DNA of 25,278 bases from Faecalibacterium sp. UBA1762 (GTDB lineage Bacteria > Bacillota > Clostridia > Oscillospirales > Ruminococcaceae). Where the stretch lies: positions 1 through 25,278 of the forward strand of contig DCHC01000029.1 of the NCBI GenBank assembly GCA_002314755.1, given 5' to 3'. This document shows, piece after piece, positions 15,349 through 22,877 of this stretch (the first letter of the stretch is position 1; each line of letters starts with the position of its first letter). The notes below the pieces were generated by a model. The model did no database searches. It was not told where the DNA came from and saw only the letters and a program-made list of their open reading frames with translations. The translations under genes and the position numbers were made by a program.

Positions 15349-16950
15349 TTATTCAAATCGGATATTGTCGTATTCGGACAGGGTCATCAGCGCATCGCAG
15401 CTGGCGAACATACAGTTAAACCAGAAGTTGCTGAGAAAATCCGGGGTGTCGATCCAGAAGGTGGGGATCTGCCCGTTTTCAAGCTGCATGCGGGTAAGCT
15501 GATCGGCCAGTACCTTTGCCTTGGCAAGGAAGATATCGCCGCAGCCCGCCTTATAAAATGCCAAAAAAGCCCGGATCATGTGGTCGGCAGAAGCGTCAAT
15601 GGGCCAGTAGCAGCGGTATTGCTCCAGCGCGGCGGGGGTGTGGAAATCCGGGCTGGTCTCATCGGCTTCCAGCTTGCCCTCGGCGGGGTAATCCCACGGG
15701 TTATGTCTTCCCCAGACCACAAACTGATCCTCCGCAAAGCGGATGAGCTCCTTGGCCTTTTCCATATATTCCGGTTCATCGGCGTGGAACTTCAGGTAGA
15801 ACTGTGCCAGGCCGACCGGACCGTACTGAGAAAGGTTCTCATATCTGGTAGAGGTGCCGATATCCTCAAATTGACCCTCCCAGTCAAAGAAAGCAAGCTG
15901 GTTCTTTTCAATATAGGAAACCGCACCCTCGCAAAGCTTTTTCCAGGTTTCATCCCCGGTGTAGTCGTACAGCTCCATCAGGAACGGCAGAACACATTCG
16001 GCGGGGGCGACATAGTTGGGGGCGGTGGGCTCGCCGGTCGCCTCTGACCGGACCAGATACCAGCTGCCGTTTTCCTCCACATGCTCCAGATAGTATTTGC
16101 CGATTTTCAGTGCCTCCTCGGCATATTTGCTCTCACCCGTAGCAGCGGCAAGCTTCAGGTACATAGAGCCGGCGTCGGCAGGGTAGATCATCATCAGCGT
16201 GCCCTGATACTCCAGCGCCTTGGCGTAGTTTGCGGTACGAATACCGTATTTATCCGGATCGGGGCAGAAATCCAAATAGTACGTGGGGGGCAGGTCCGCC
16301 AAAGGATGCTCTCCTCTGGGGGTGATGCTCATCATCCAGTCAGCGGCAGTGACCGCAATCTTCATAGCGGTCTCCTTGACCTCCGGGTAATACCGGCTGT
16401 AGGTGATCATTGCCTCTGCCAGCGAGCTGATGATCTTGCTGGGGTAGGTGTTCAGGTCGTAGGCAGGGTCAGGCACGCCGTTTTTCAGCCAATACTGTAC
16501 AAAGGGCTGCTCCATCGCATATTCATAGGCTTTTTTGGCGCATTCTCTGTAATCCCTGACCGCCTCGGGGGTCTTTTCCGGAAAAGACGCCAGCTTAAAA
16601 AAGGTTCTGGCACCTGCAGGGGCATAGTCGGTACCGTCCGGGTTCAGCGCGGTGACGGTCAAACGAACGACGCCCTCCGGCAGCTCAGCCCAGATGGGGG
16701 AAAGATCCGCTTCGCAGTTTTCCGCAATGAAGGAACGGCAGACGCCGGCTTCATCTACAGCATCGTACCGATATTTGATATTGGGCGCCACAAGAGAGGA
16801 AATGCCGGTAAACTGAAAAGCGGGGATATACATAAACTGCTTGGATTCCGTATTCCAGTAAGGGGTAACGCCTTTTTTACCCCGATGAATCAGATTGTTC
16901 GGGTCGCAGCATTCCCGTAATGCCTGTTCTGCCAATTCTTTTCTGGTCAT
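15349..16950 (-). CDS. Six-hairpin (alpha/alpha)6-type protein, possible glycoside hydrolase
   Basis: This 533-aa protein has no clear family for me. Residues about 30-125 are beta-rich (QFMYIPAFQFTGI, 38-50; VVRLTVTALNPDG, about 93-105). From about 128 to the end it is a series of amphipathic helix pairs with recurring aromatic and acidic residues, for example GKYYLEHVEENGSWYLVRSE and NPWDYPAEGK, as in six-hairpin glycosidases, uronyl hydrolases and epimerases. No signal peptide is visible, so it is probably cytoplasmic. AGGAGG sits 5 nt before the ATG on the minus strand, with a promoter upstream at 17008-17036. The neighbours (GH116, acyltransferase) support a role in glycan breakdown. Function and catalytic residues are not assigned; a C5-epimerase-like or lyase role is equally possible. 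Confidence 0.7.
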   Translation of the reverse strand: MTRKELAEQALRECCDPNNLIHRGKKGVTPYWNTESKQFMYIPAFQFTGISSLVAPNIKYRYDAVDEAGVCRSFIAENCEADLSPIWAELPEGVVRLTVTALNPDGTDYAPAGARTFFKLASFPEKTPEAVRDYRECAKKAYEYAMEQPFVQYWLKNGVPDPAYDLNTYPSKIISSLAEAMITYSRYYPEVKETAMKIAVTAADWMMSITPRGEHPLADLPPTYYLDFCPDPDKYGIRTANYAKALEYQGTLMMIYPADAGSMYLKLAAATGESKYAEEALKIGKYYLEHVEENGSWYLVRSEATGEPTAPNYVAPAECVLPFLMELYDYTGDETWKKLCEGAVSYIEKNQLAFFDWEGQFEDIGTSTRYENLSQYGPVGLAQFYLKFHADEPEYMEKAKELIRFAEDQFVVWGRHNPWDYPAEGKLEADETSPDFHTPAALEQYRCYWPIDASADHMIRAFLAFYKAGCGDIFLAKAKVLADQLTRMQLENGQIPTFWIDTPDFLSNFWFNCMFASCDALMTLSEYDNIRFE

Positions 16951-17007
16951 AAATGCCTCCTGATAGTCGGTGATTTCACTTGTTCCGCGATTTGCAGCAA
17001 CACATAA

Positions 17008-17036
17008 AGTATAACAGATAATTATGTTTTTGTATA
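17008..17036 (-). promoter_or_regulatory. Promoter for the six-hairpin protein gene
   Basis: On the minus strand TATACA (17036-17031) and TATACT (17013-17008) are separated by 17 nt. The -35 box matches four of six consensus bases. The leader to the ATG at 16950 is about 50 nt. Confidence 0.6.
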
Positions 17037-17058
17037 GATAAAAGTCCCGATTTTTGTG

Positions 17059-17087
17059 TTGTGGAAACCGGGTAGAACTGCTATAAT
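17059..17087 (+). promoter_or_regulatory. Promoter for the DUF3343 gene
   Basis: TTGTGG (17059-17064) and a perfect TATAAT (17082-17087) are separated by 17 nt. It is divergent from the six-hairpin gene promoter, with 22 nt between the two -35 boxes. Whether it also drives the GH116 gene is unclear. Confidence 0.65.
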
Positions 17088-17135
17088 TACCTTGTAATTC
17101 CGGCTTTGATTTCGCAAAAAAGGACGGTTATCAAG

Positions 17136-17333
17136 ATGAAGCATATTCTTGTTTACACCAGAACGGACGTTTATTCCGCAGAGGAGCAGCTTCGGGCGGC
17201 GGGAATAGACTACCGTATTGTTCCTACGCCGGAGCGGATGGGAACCTTTTGTGGGCTGTGCCTTCGGATACAGGATGACACGGTTCCCCAGGCAGAGGAA
17301 CTGCTGAAAGACATTTTACACAAGATCGGGTAA
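17136..17333 (+). CDS. DUF3343 protein (putative Se/S carrier-like)
   Basis: This 65-aa protein matches DUF3343, a short family described as putative selenium/sulfur carrier-like. The signature is IVPTPERMGTFCGLCLRI (about 28-45), in which PTP followed by CGLCLR is the conserved core. It may transfer sulfur or selenium through its cysteines; the exact role is not established. The reading frame extends upstream to 17106, but AGGA at 17121-17124 lies 11 nt before the ATG at 17136, so I choose that start. It is divergent from the six-hairpin gene and 88 nt before the GH116 gene. No selenium or molybdenum genes are nearby, so its placement here may be incidental. Confidence 0.8.
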   Translation: MKHILVYTRTDVYSAEEQLRAAGIDYRIVPTPERMGTFCGLCLRIQDDTVPQAEELLKDILHKIG

Positions 17334-17351
17334 GTACGGAAATACAAAAAC

Positions 17352-17383
17352 AGACCGGAATGGTAAGAGCAGATATCCGGTCT
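17352..17383 (+). other. Hairpin upstream of the GH116 gene
   Basis: AGACCGGA (17352-17359) pairs with TCCGGTCT (17376-17383) across a 16-nt gap. There is no T-run on the + strand; the T-run is on the minus strand (complement of AAAAA at 17346-17350). It could be an operator or leader element for the GH116 gene, or a terminator against antisense transcription. Confidence 0.4.
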
Positions 17384-17421
17384 ATATAGATAAAGGATAA
17401 CTGAAAAAAGGAGCGTTGACG

Positions 17422-20010
17422 ATGAAAAGTTTTTCCGGAGATTATGCACAGGAGATTGCCTTTCCGCTTTCCGGTATCGGTACCGGGGGGTTGAGCATTT
17501 CGGGTATCGGCCAGCTGATTGACTGGGAACCGGACGGCCGTGCCAACAAAGAAAGCTGCAATGAATACTCCCATTTTGCACTGAAAGCAGAGCGCAACGG
17601 TCGCTTGATTGACGCAAAGGTTTTGCAGGGAGATAAAACCGCCGCGCTTTCCGGCAGCTCGTTGGCGGCACATCATCAATCCTGGGGGTATGGGCAGGGA
17701 CCCAACCGCACAACGCTTACCGGCTTTTCTCATTTTTCCAGCGTCAGCTTTACCGGCGATTTTCCCTTTGCTCGGCTACAGTATGCCGGTGAGGGAATGC
17801 CTGCCCGGGCGGAGCTGATGGCATACAATCCCTTTATTCCGGGGGATGAGGATAACAGCTCCCTGCCTGCGGCTTTCTTCTGCTGGACAGTGACCAATAC
17901 GGCGGCAGAGCCAACGGATTATACTTTGGCCGCTTCTGTCGGCAATCCCTTCCGCATTTCGGATGGCGGGTATGACATTTTCACGCAGCAGGACGGTCTT
18001 TCTTCTATTGTGCTGGGCAGCAAAAATTACACGCCGGATCAGATCGGATACGGTCAGATGATCATCTCCACCGATTGCCCGGAGGTCTCTTATCAGGAGT
18101 ACTGGTACCGCAGTGGCTGGTTTGACGATCTGACTGCCTTCTGGCGGGATTTCACCGCCCCCGGCAAACTGAAAAACCGCCGCTATGTGGATGATAACCG
18201 CCGCGGTGCTGCCGATAACGGCGATATGTGTACTCTGGCTGCCCACTTCACCCTGCAGCCGGGGGAGAGCAAAGAGCTTCGGTTTGTACTCAGCTGGTAT
18301 TTCCCACGCTTTGTCAAATACTGGGATGACGCAAAGCCCAGCTGGAACCACGAATATGTTCGCCGGTTTACAGACGCCGGGGCGGTGCGCGATTACTGCT
18401 TTGCCAACCGGCAGCAGCTGTATGCCCGATCTGCCGCTTTCCGGGATGCGATGAACCGCTGCACACTGCCGGAGGAGGTACGGGATGCCGCGGTTTCCAA
18501 CCTGTGCGTCTTAAAAAGCCCGACCTGCCTCCGTCTGGAGGACGGTAGCTTTTATGCCTTTGAGGGTACCGTTGCCCACAACGGCAGCTGCGAAGGCACC
18601 TGTGACCATGTTTGGGGGTATCAGTATGCGCTGCCGTTCCTTTTTCCCCGTATGGCGCGACGCACACTGGAAATCGACTACACCTATAACCTGCGCCCCA
18701 CAGGGGAGCTGATGTTCCGCACCATGCTGCCGTTGGGCAGCGAGCCATGGCCGTTCCGTGCCTGCGTGGACGGGCAGATGGGCTGTATTTTGCGGTACTA
18801 TCGGGAATGGAAGCTTTGCGGAGATGACGCTTGGTTAAAGCGGTGGTGGCCATCGGTCAAGAAAACACTTGCCTACGCATGGAGCAAGGACAATCACGAT
18901 CGGTGGGATCCGGACAAAAGCGGTGTGTTGACCGGTCGGCAGCACCACACCCTGGATGTGGAGCTGTTTGGACCTTCTGCCTGGCTGAACGGCTACTACC
19001 TTGCCGCGCTGAAGGCTGCCGCTGAAATTGCCGATTATCTGAGTGAACCCGATACGGCAGCAGAGTATCGGTCTATCCTTGCAAGCGGGCAGAGCTATCT
19101 GGAAAAGGAGCTATTTAACGGCAGACACTATATCCAAAAAACAGATCTAAAAAACCGGGCGCTTGTAGATCAGTTCACTTCGGACGACGCCAGCTATGTG
19201 CCAGATTACTGGAACGACGAAACCCAGGAGATGAAGTATCAGATCGGGGAGGGCAGCGAAATTGACCAGATGGTGGCACAGTGGCATGCCTCTCTAATCG
19301 GCCTCGGGGACGTTTTTGACCCGGCGCACCGTCGTGTCGCCGCGGAAAATCTGTACCGGTTAAACTTTAAATCCATGCGCAATGTCAATAATCCCTGCCG
19401 TATTTTTGCCGCCAACGATGAAAAAGGTATGGTGATCTGTGCGTGGGATCCGGATAGCTATCAGCCGAAAATCCCGCTCCCCTATACTGAGGAATGCATG
19501 ACCGGCTTTGAGTACGCCGCCGCCGGACTACTGATGCAGGAGGGCATGGTGGAAGAGGGTCTGCAGCTGGTTCGGGCGATCCGTGACCGATATGACGGTA
19601 AAAAACGCAATCCCTTTGCCGAGATTGAATGCGGCAGCAGCTACGCCCGCAGTATGGCAAGCTTTGCTCTGCCTGCTGTCCTTTCCGGCTATCGGTTTGA
19701 TATGGTCAAAAAGGAGATTGGTTTTTCACCACTGACCGGGCAGCTGCCCTATACCGCCTTTTGGACAGTGGACAGCGGCTGGGGCAACGCGGAAATAACC
19801 GAAAATGAGATTACCCTGACGGTGCTGCACGGCAGCCTGAGCCTGAAAAGCTATCTTTTGCCGGAGGGCTGGCAGGCAGAGCAGGTCACTGTGATCTGTG
19901 ACGGCGAACCCGTGGCCGCCCAAGTGGAAAAGGGAAGGGTAATAGCGGAAAAAGAAATTTCTGTGTCGGATACGCTGATCATCAGGAAGAATATAACTAA
20001 GCCTGTTTGA
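17422..20010 (+). CDS. GH116 family beta-glycosidase (GBA2/DUF608-like)
   Basis: This 862-aa enzyme has the two GH116 domains: an N-terminal beta-sandwich (GBA2_N type, about residues 8-330) beginning with EIAFPLSGIGTGGLSISGIG (11-30), and a C-terminal (alpha/alpha)6 domain (DUF608 type, about 355-850). Family segments are NGSCEGTCDHVWGYQYALPF (387-406), HTLDVELFGPSAWLNGYYL (509-527, candidate nucleophile E514), EECMTGFEYAAAGL (690-703) and AEIECGSSYARSMASFAL (733-750). The acid/base Asp is not certain; D676 and D678 are candidates. Members cleave beta-glucosides or beta-xylosides. No signal peptide is present, so it should be cytoplasmic. AAGGAG at 17408-17413 lies 8 nt before the ATG at 17422; a TTG at 17416 is a poor alternative. 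It is the last gene before the accessory region. Confidence 0.92.
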   Translation: MKSFSGDYAQEIAFPLSGIGTGGLSISGIGQLIDWEPDGRANKESCNEYSHFALKAERNGRLIDAKVLQGDKTAALSGSSLAAHHQSWGYGQGPNRTTLTGFSHFSSVSFTGDFPFARLQYAGEGMPARAELMAYNPFIPGDEDNSSLPAAFFCWTVTNTAAEPTDYTLAASVGNPFRISDGGYDIFTQQDGLSSIVLGSKNYTPDQIGYGQMIISTDCPEVSYQEYWYRSGWFDDLTAFWRDFTAPGKLKNRRYVDDNRRGAADNGDMCTLAAHFTLQPGESKELRFVLSWYFPRFVKYWDDAKPSWNHEYVRRFTDAGAVRDYCFANRQQLYARSAAFRDAMNRCTLPEEVRDAAVSNLCVLKSPTCLRLEDGSFYAFEGTVAHNGSCEGTCDHVWGYQYALPFLFPRMARRTLEIDYTYNLRPTGELMFRTMLPLGSEPWPFRACVDGQMGCILRYYREWKLCGDDAWLKRWWPSVKKTLAYAWSKDNHDRWDPDKSGVLTGRQHHTLDVELFGPSAWLNGYYLAALKAAAEIADYLSEPDTAAEYRSILASGQSYLEKELFNGRHYIQKTDLKNRALVDQFTSDDASYVPDYWNDETQEMKYQIGEGSEIDQMVAQWHASLIGLGDVFDPAHRRVAAENLYRLNFKSMRNVNNPCRIFAANDEKGMVICAWDPDSYQPKIPLPYTEECMTGFEYAAAGLLMQEGMVEEGLQLVRAIRDRYDGKKRNPFAEIECGSSYARSMASFALPAVLSGYRFDMVKKEIGFSPLTGQLPYTAFWTVDSGWGNAEITENEITLTVLHGSLSLKSYLLPEGWQAEQVTVICDGEPVAAQVEKGRVIAEKEISVSDTLIIRKNITKPV

Positions 20011-20127
20011 AAAATGGGTTTGTGTCTGCTTCGCAAGGACAGACGGCTTCGCAGTAAGGCGCAGCTTCGTTTCACGGTGTCATTCCGGGGAAAGAATCGC
20101 TATCACAAGGTAAGAAGAATACTGTTA

Positions 20128-20535
20128 ATGTTTGATTGGTTCGGAAAAAGAAGGCGGAAAAACCAAAAAGAGGCGTGTTTAGCCGACATTGACAGGTATT
20201 ATCATATCAGTGAGCAGGACCTTAATATCAGGTTCAGTATGCGATGTACCGGTTCTATTAGCTACAGTCTGCGAGACGGATGTCCGGCAGAAGAAGAAAA
20301 GAAGAAAAAAGCAAAGCGAAACCGTTTGGGTTGGGCGCAGTAAGGATACAGTACCGCTGCGGTCGAAAAAATAACGGATGAATACTGTGGCGTAGGTAGC
20401 GGAGCTGCTATTTCCGACTCCCTTGACGCAACGGTCAACTGTTCCTTTGCGGAAACCCTTGCCTATTTCTTATATGGTATACTACCAAACGGAATCAGGC
20501 TGCACGGCGCGGGAATGCGCAAAAAAAGGGAGTAG
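20128..20535 (+). pseudogene. Possible decayed gene with internal stop
   Basis: From an ATG at 20128 a 71-codon frame (MFDWFGKRRRKNQKE...) ends at a TAA at 20341-20343. The same frame then stays open for another 63 codons (GYSTAAVEKITDEYCGVGSG...) to a TAG at 20533-20535. The frame is also open upstream to 20014. One stop in about 170 codons is fewer than chance would give, which suggests an eroded gene interrupted by a point stop. The first part is very basic (FGKRRRKNQKE; EEEKKKKAKRNR). No family was recognised and no good ribosome site precedes the ATG, so this may also be chance. The stretch 20011-20641 holds nothing else that I can support. Confidence 0.3.
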
Positions 20536-20641
20536 ATGAAATAAGAACCCTATCTCAGTGAGGCGGCAGCCGAAGATTGGCCGTGTAGGTTACAATCTAC
20601 AGTTTGAAACAAACACAAAACGAAAAGGAGCGTACAAAGTC

Positions 20642-21100
20642 ATGACAACGAAATCCGCCGAAAAATGTGTTTGCTGTGCAAAGCCGGCAAACAAACAGAT
20701 CATCTTTTTTACCGCTGATAAGGGGTTGTCTTATGCGGAATTCCAGGCTGGCGGCACCGCAAAAAAAACTGAGTATTATAATATTGAAAAACATCGGGAA
20801 TGGTTTTGTTATCGGTGTCTTTGCAACTTTCAGGCTATCCCGCTGTTTATCGGCGCCATTGCGGTGATCATTATCTGCTCGATTGCCGGATTTTTTGTCC
20901 CGGTAAATGTAGAAGAGTTTTTGATCTGGTTGACGCTGATTGCCGCAATTGTTGGTGTTGCGCAGATCGTCCGCTTTCTTCCCTCCGAGAGCAACGCCAT
21001 ACTTCTGGCGCAGAAGAAATATCCGGACAAGGCCATCTTCAAAAAGGATGTGGAACCCAAGATAAAAGGATCTATGGGCGGCGACCGTTTATCTCTGTGA
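20642..21100 (+). CDS. Cysteine-rich two-span membrane protein
   Basis: This 152-aa protein has no family that I recognise. It has an N-terminal cluster C9-x-C11-C12, a polar stretch, then C56-x2-C59-x-C61, followed by two membrane spans (about 66-86 and 93-112) and a basic C-terminal tail of about 35 residues. The two cysteine clusters may bind zinc as a treble-clef or zinc-ribbon-like knot facing the cytoplasm. The frame extends upstream to 20558, but AAGGAG at 20625-20630 lies 11 nt before the ATG at 20642. It lies alone between the decayed frame and the nested palindrome. A sensor or membrane anchor role is conceivable but unproven. Confidence 0.65.
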   Translation: MTTKSAEKCVCCAKPANKQIIFFTADKGLSYAEFQAGGTAKKTEYYNIEKHREWFCYRCLCNFQAIPLFIGAIAVIIICSIAGFFVPVNVEEFLIWLTLIAAIVGVAQIVRFLPSESNAILLAQKKYPDKAIFKKDVEPKIKGSMGGDRLSL

Positions 21101-21166
21101 CAATGGATACTTAGAGAGGCAATTTGTAATCCATTGACGGGCTGCATTGAATCAAAAGCAAAAAAA

Positions 21167-21289
21167 TACAAAAAGCCCTGGCGACTGCTCACGTTGATAT
21201 GCTCCCTTCATGATTGACAGTGTTTATCTTTTTCACTGTCACTCATAAAGGGAGTATATCACATTTTACGGCTTTTCGGGCTTTTTCTA
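21167..21289. repeat. 123-nt nested palindrome (large hairpin; possible MITE or regulatory RNA)
   Basis: The core is a 28-bp-arm inverted repeat, 21195-21222 with 21234-21261, around an 11-nt loop. It has only two mismatches and one G-U pair if transcribed; the inner arm ends GACAGTG / CACTGTC and the outer part is TGATAT / ATATCA. Outside it, on both sides after 16 unpaired nt, a second pair (21167-21178 with 21278-21289, containing AAAAAGCCC / GGGCTTTTT) closes the structure. The overall symmetry is exact. The outer right arm ends in Ts, so it could also terminate transcription of the upstream gene. The rest of the 315-nt gap (21101-21415) has only a small 7-bp hairpin at 21329-21355. Confidence 0.75.
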
Positions 21290-21415
21290 TTTCGCACATT
21301 TTCCGAAAATTTCACCGTGCAACTGGAATGCAACCGGCGAAGAACTCTGGTTGCACAGAGGGCAAAAGGAATAAAGCCGTATGGACTTCAAGGCCGGGGT
21401 AATTTCTAAGGATGA

Positions 21416-21723
21416 ATGCGTGGGGATATTGTGTATATCTCAGATGAAACAGAAAATGCAAAAAAAAGCTTGCAGTGATTGTATCCAATAACGCAAATAA
21501 CACATTTTCCAGTACAGTTATCATAGCACTCGCCGGGACAAAAGCTCGTGACCTCTCTGAAGATTGTTTATCCGTAGGCAACATTGATAAGGAAATTGTA
21601 ATAAACTTCGAAAAGCTTGTTACGGTTTCAAAATGGAAAGTACTGTGCAAACTCGGTTCACTGTCATCGGAAAAAGTCAGAAGAATGAACCATGCTTTGT
21701 CAGATATTTACTCGGTCAATTAG
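21416..21723 (+). pseudogene. Frameshifted MazF/PemK-like toxin gene
   Basis: From an ATG at 21416 the frame reads MRGDIVYISDETENAKK, the start of MazF/PemK endoribonucleases, then hits a TGA at 21476-21478. In the next frame the protein continues: LAVIVSNNANNTFSSTVII, then FEKLVTVSKW and KLGSLSSEKVRRMNHAL to the stop at 21721-21723, which matches the family C-terminus. The frames join at an eight-A run (21460-21467); one extra A would restore a protein of about 102 aa. The usual GSEQ-x-G-R-P segment with the catalytic Arg is shortened or missing (KKKL instead), so activity is doubtful even if the frame is repaired. AAGGA at 21408-21412 is only 3 nt from the ATG. No antitoxin gene was recognised upstream. 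A sequencing error in the A-run is possible. Confidence 0.65.
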
Positions 21724-21857
21724 GAATTAGGCCTATGAAAAATGCAATGAACAAAATGAAATATATGTGCAGAGAAACACGGGGTATATCAGGATAATTC
21801 GGTGGATAGAAAACACTGAGATTAAGGCAGCAAAGGAGTTCAGAGTAGAAACATCTT

Positions 21858-22544
21858 ATGGCAATGATAAAAAGGAGTCGGTTCATTGGCACCGAATCAT
21901 TATTATGTGGTGGGGGGAAACAGAGAAAGGGGAGAAGTATATATACATTCCTTATTATGGCTGCTTCGGTAATTATTGGTTGGTCCACCATATTTTCTAT
22001 CGGAATCAAAGGAGCGCCGGCTTTCAAAAAGCCAGTGAAATATAATCTTCCAATTCTGAGTAGTAACATTCAGATAACCGATGTATCGTCTCCGGATGCG
22101 GCTGAGTGTGCAGTTGAGAATGAAGAGCGACCGGGATTTCTTGTTCCTGGTAGCGAATATGTGAAGGATGCAGTTGATATGGCAAAACTCTTAGCCTATG
22201 AATGCAGGGGTATGGAAGATCTTACAGAAAAGGCATGTGTGCTGTGGACGGTAATGAATCGTGTAGAAAAAAACGGAGATACTATCCATAATGTGCTAAG
22301 GTTAGCGAGCCAGTACGCTTTTTATGAGGAATCCGAATATTCTGAGGAAGATTTTTGTCTGGCGTTAGACGTGATTGCGAGATGGGAGAAAGAACAAAGT
22401 GGTCAGACTGACGTCGGAAGGGTTTTACCAAAGGAATACATGTGGTTTTTCGGTGACGGTCAGCATAACTGGTTTTGCGACCAATTCAGTGGGGACTACA
22501 ATCTCTGGGATTACTCTCTGGATACGCCTTACCAAGAATGCTAA
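21858..22544 (+). CDS. SleB-like cell wall hydrolase, membrane-anchored
   Basis: This 228-aa protein has a basic N-terminus, one span (about residues 29-50), a linker of about 55 residues, and a C-terminal domain of about 120 residues resembling the SleB/hydrolase_2 lytic transglycosylase family: DMAKLLAYECRGMEDLTEKA (107-126), where E115 is the catalytic candidate, VLWTVMNRVEKNG (128-140), and VLPKEYMWFFGDGQHNWF (189-206). It would cut peptidoglycan outside the membrane; similar proteins occur in accessory regions of Clostridia. The start is uncertain: ATGs at 21858 and 21864 are possible, with AAAGGAG at 21832-21838, rather far upstream (19 nt). An overlapping 92-codon frame (21767-22045) shows no family features. 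A terminator follows at 22566. Confidence 0.75.
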   Translation: MAMIKRSRFIGTESLLCGGGKQRKGRSIYTFLIMAASVIIGWSTIFSIGIKGAPAFKKPVKYNLPILSSNIQITDVSSPDAAECAVENEERPGFLVPGSEYVKDAVDMAKLLAYECRGMEDLTEKACVLWTVMNRVEKNGDTIHNVLRLASQYAFYEESEYSEEDFCLALDVIARWEKEQSGQTDVGRVLPKEYMWFFGDGQHNWFCDQFSGDYNLWDYSLDTPYQEC

Positions 22545-22565
22545 TGTTATCTGAACAGGATGAAG

Positions 22566-22596
22566 AAAACGCTGTGGGAAGCCATAGCGTTTTTTT
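22566..22596 (+). terminator. Terminator after the SleB-like gene
   Basis: AAAACGCTGTGG (22566-22577) pairs with CCATAGCGTTTT (22582-22593) around a GAAG loop, with one G-U pair, and merges into a run of seven Ts (22590-22596). The remaining sequence to 22766 in this 333-nt gap has nothing that I can support. Confidence 0.9.
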
Positions 22597-22766
22597 CGGC
22601 TTAAAACAGCTTTTTCTTGGTGAATTTAGTGTGGGCAATATGGCGTTCGATATACTGATATGTGGGCGGAATGAATCAACGGGTATTTCCTTGTGGTATC
22701 CAGTGGGCTATATACTATTTTCAAATTGTATACTTGGATAAAAGATTAAGAAGAATCCTACAAGAC

Positions 22767-22795
22767 TTGATAGTCCGTTTTTTGGAACATATATT
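22767..22795 (+). promoter_or_regulatory. Promoter for the NYN-domain gene
   Basis: TTGATA (22767-22772) and TATATT (22790-22795) are separated by exactly 17 nt, downstream of the terminator. The leader before the ATG at 22878 is about 75 nt. Confidence 0.7.
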
Positions 22796-22877
22796 ATGGA
22801 ATACTATATGTAAAGCAGGAAATAGCTCATAATATATTTTTCGAAGAAGCACAATTACGAAATGAGGAGAAATAAAA

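Noticed and set aside
16081..16920. A 279-codon open frame on the + strand inside the six-hairpin gene
   Set aside because: It is antisense to a gene with a good ribosome site and promoter, and shows no domain. A shorter frame at 15580-16047 was rejected for the same reason.
20459..20483. TTGCCT and TATACT as a possible promoter for the cysteine-rich membrane protein
   Set aside because: The spacer is only 13 nt and the leader would be long. No better pair was found, so I left the promoter unassigned.
21767..22045. A 92-codon + strand frame overlapping the start of the SleB-like gene
   Set aside because: No recognisable domain; it overlaps the better-supported membrane-anchored hydrolase in another frame.
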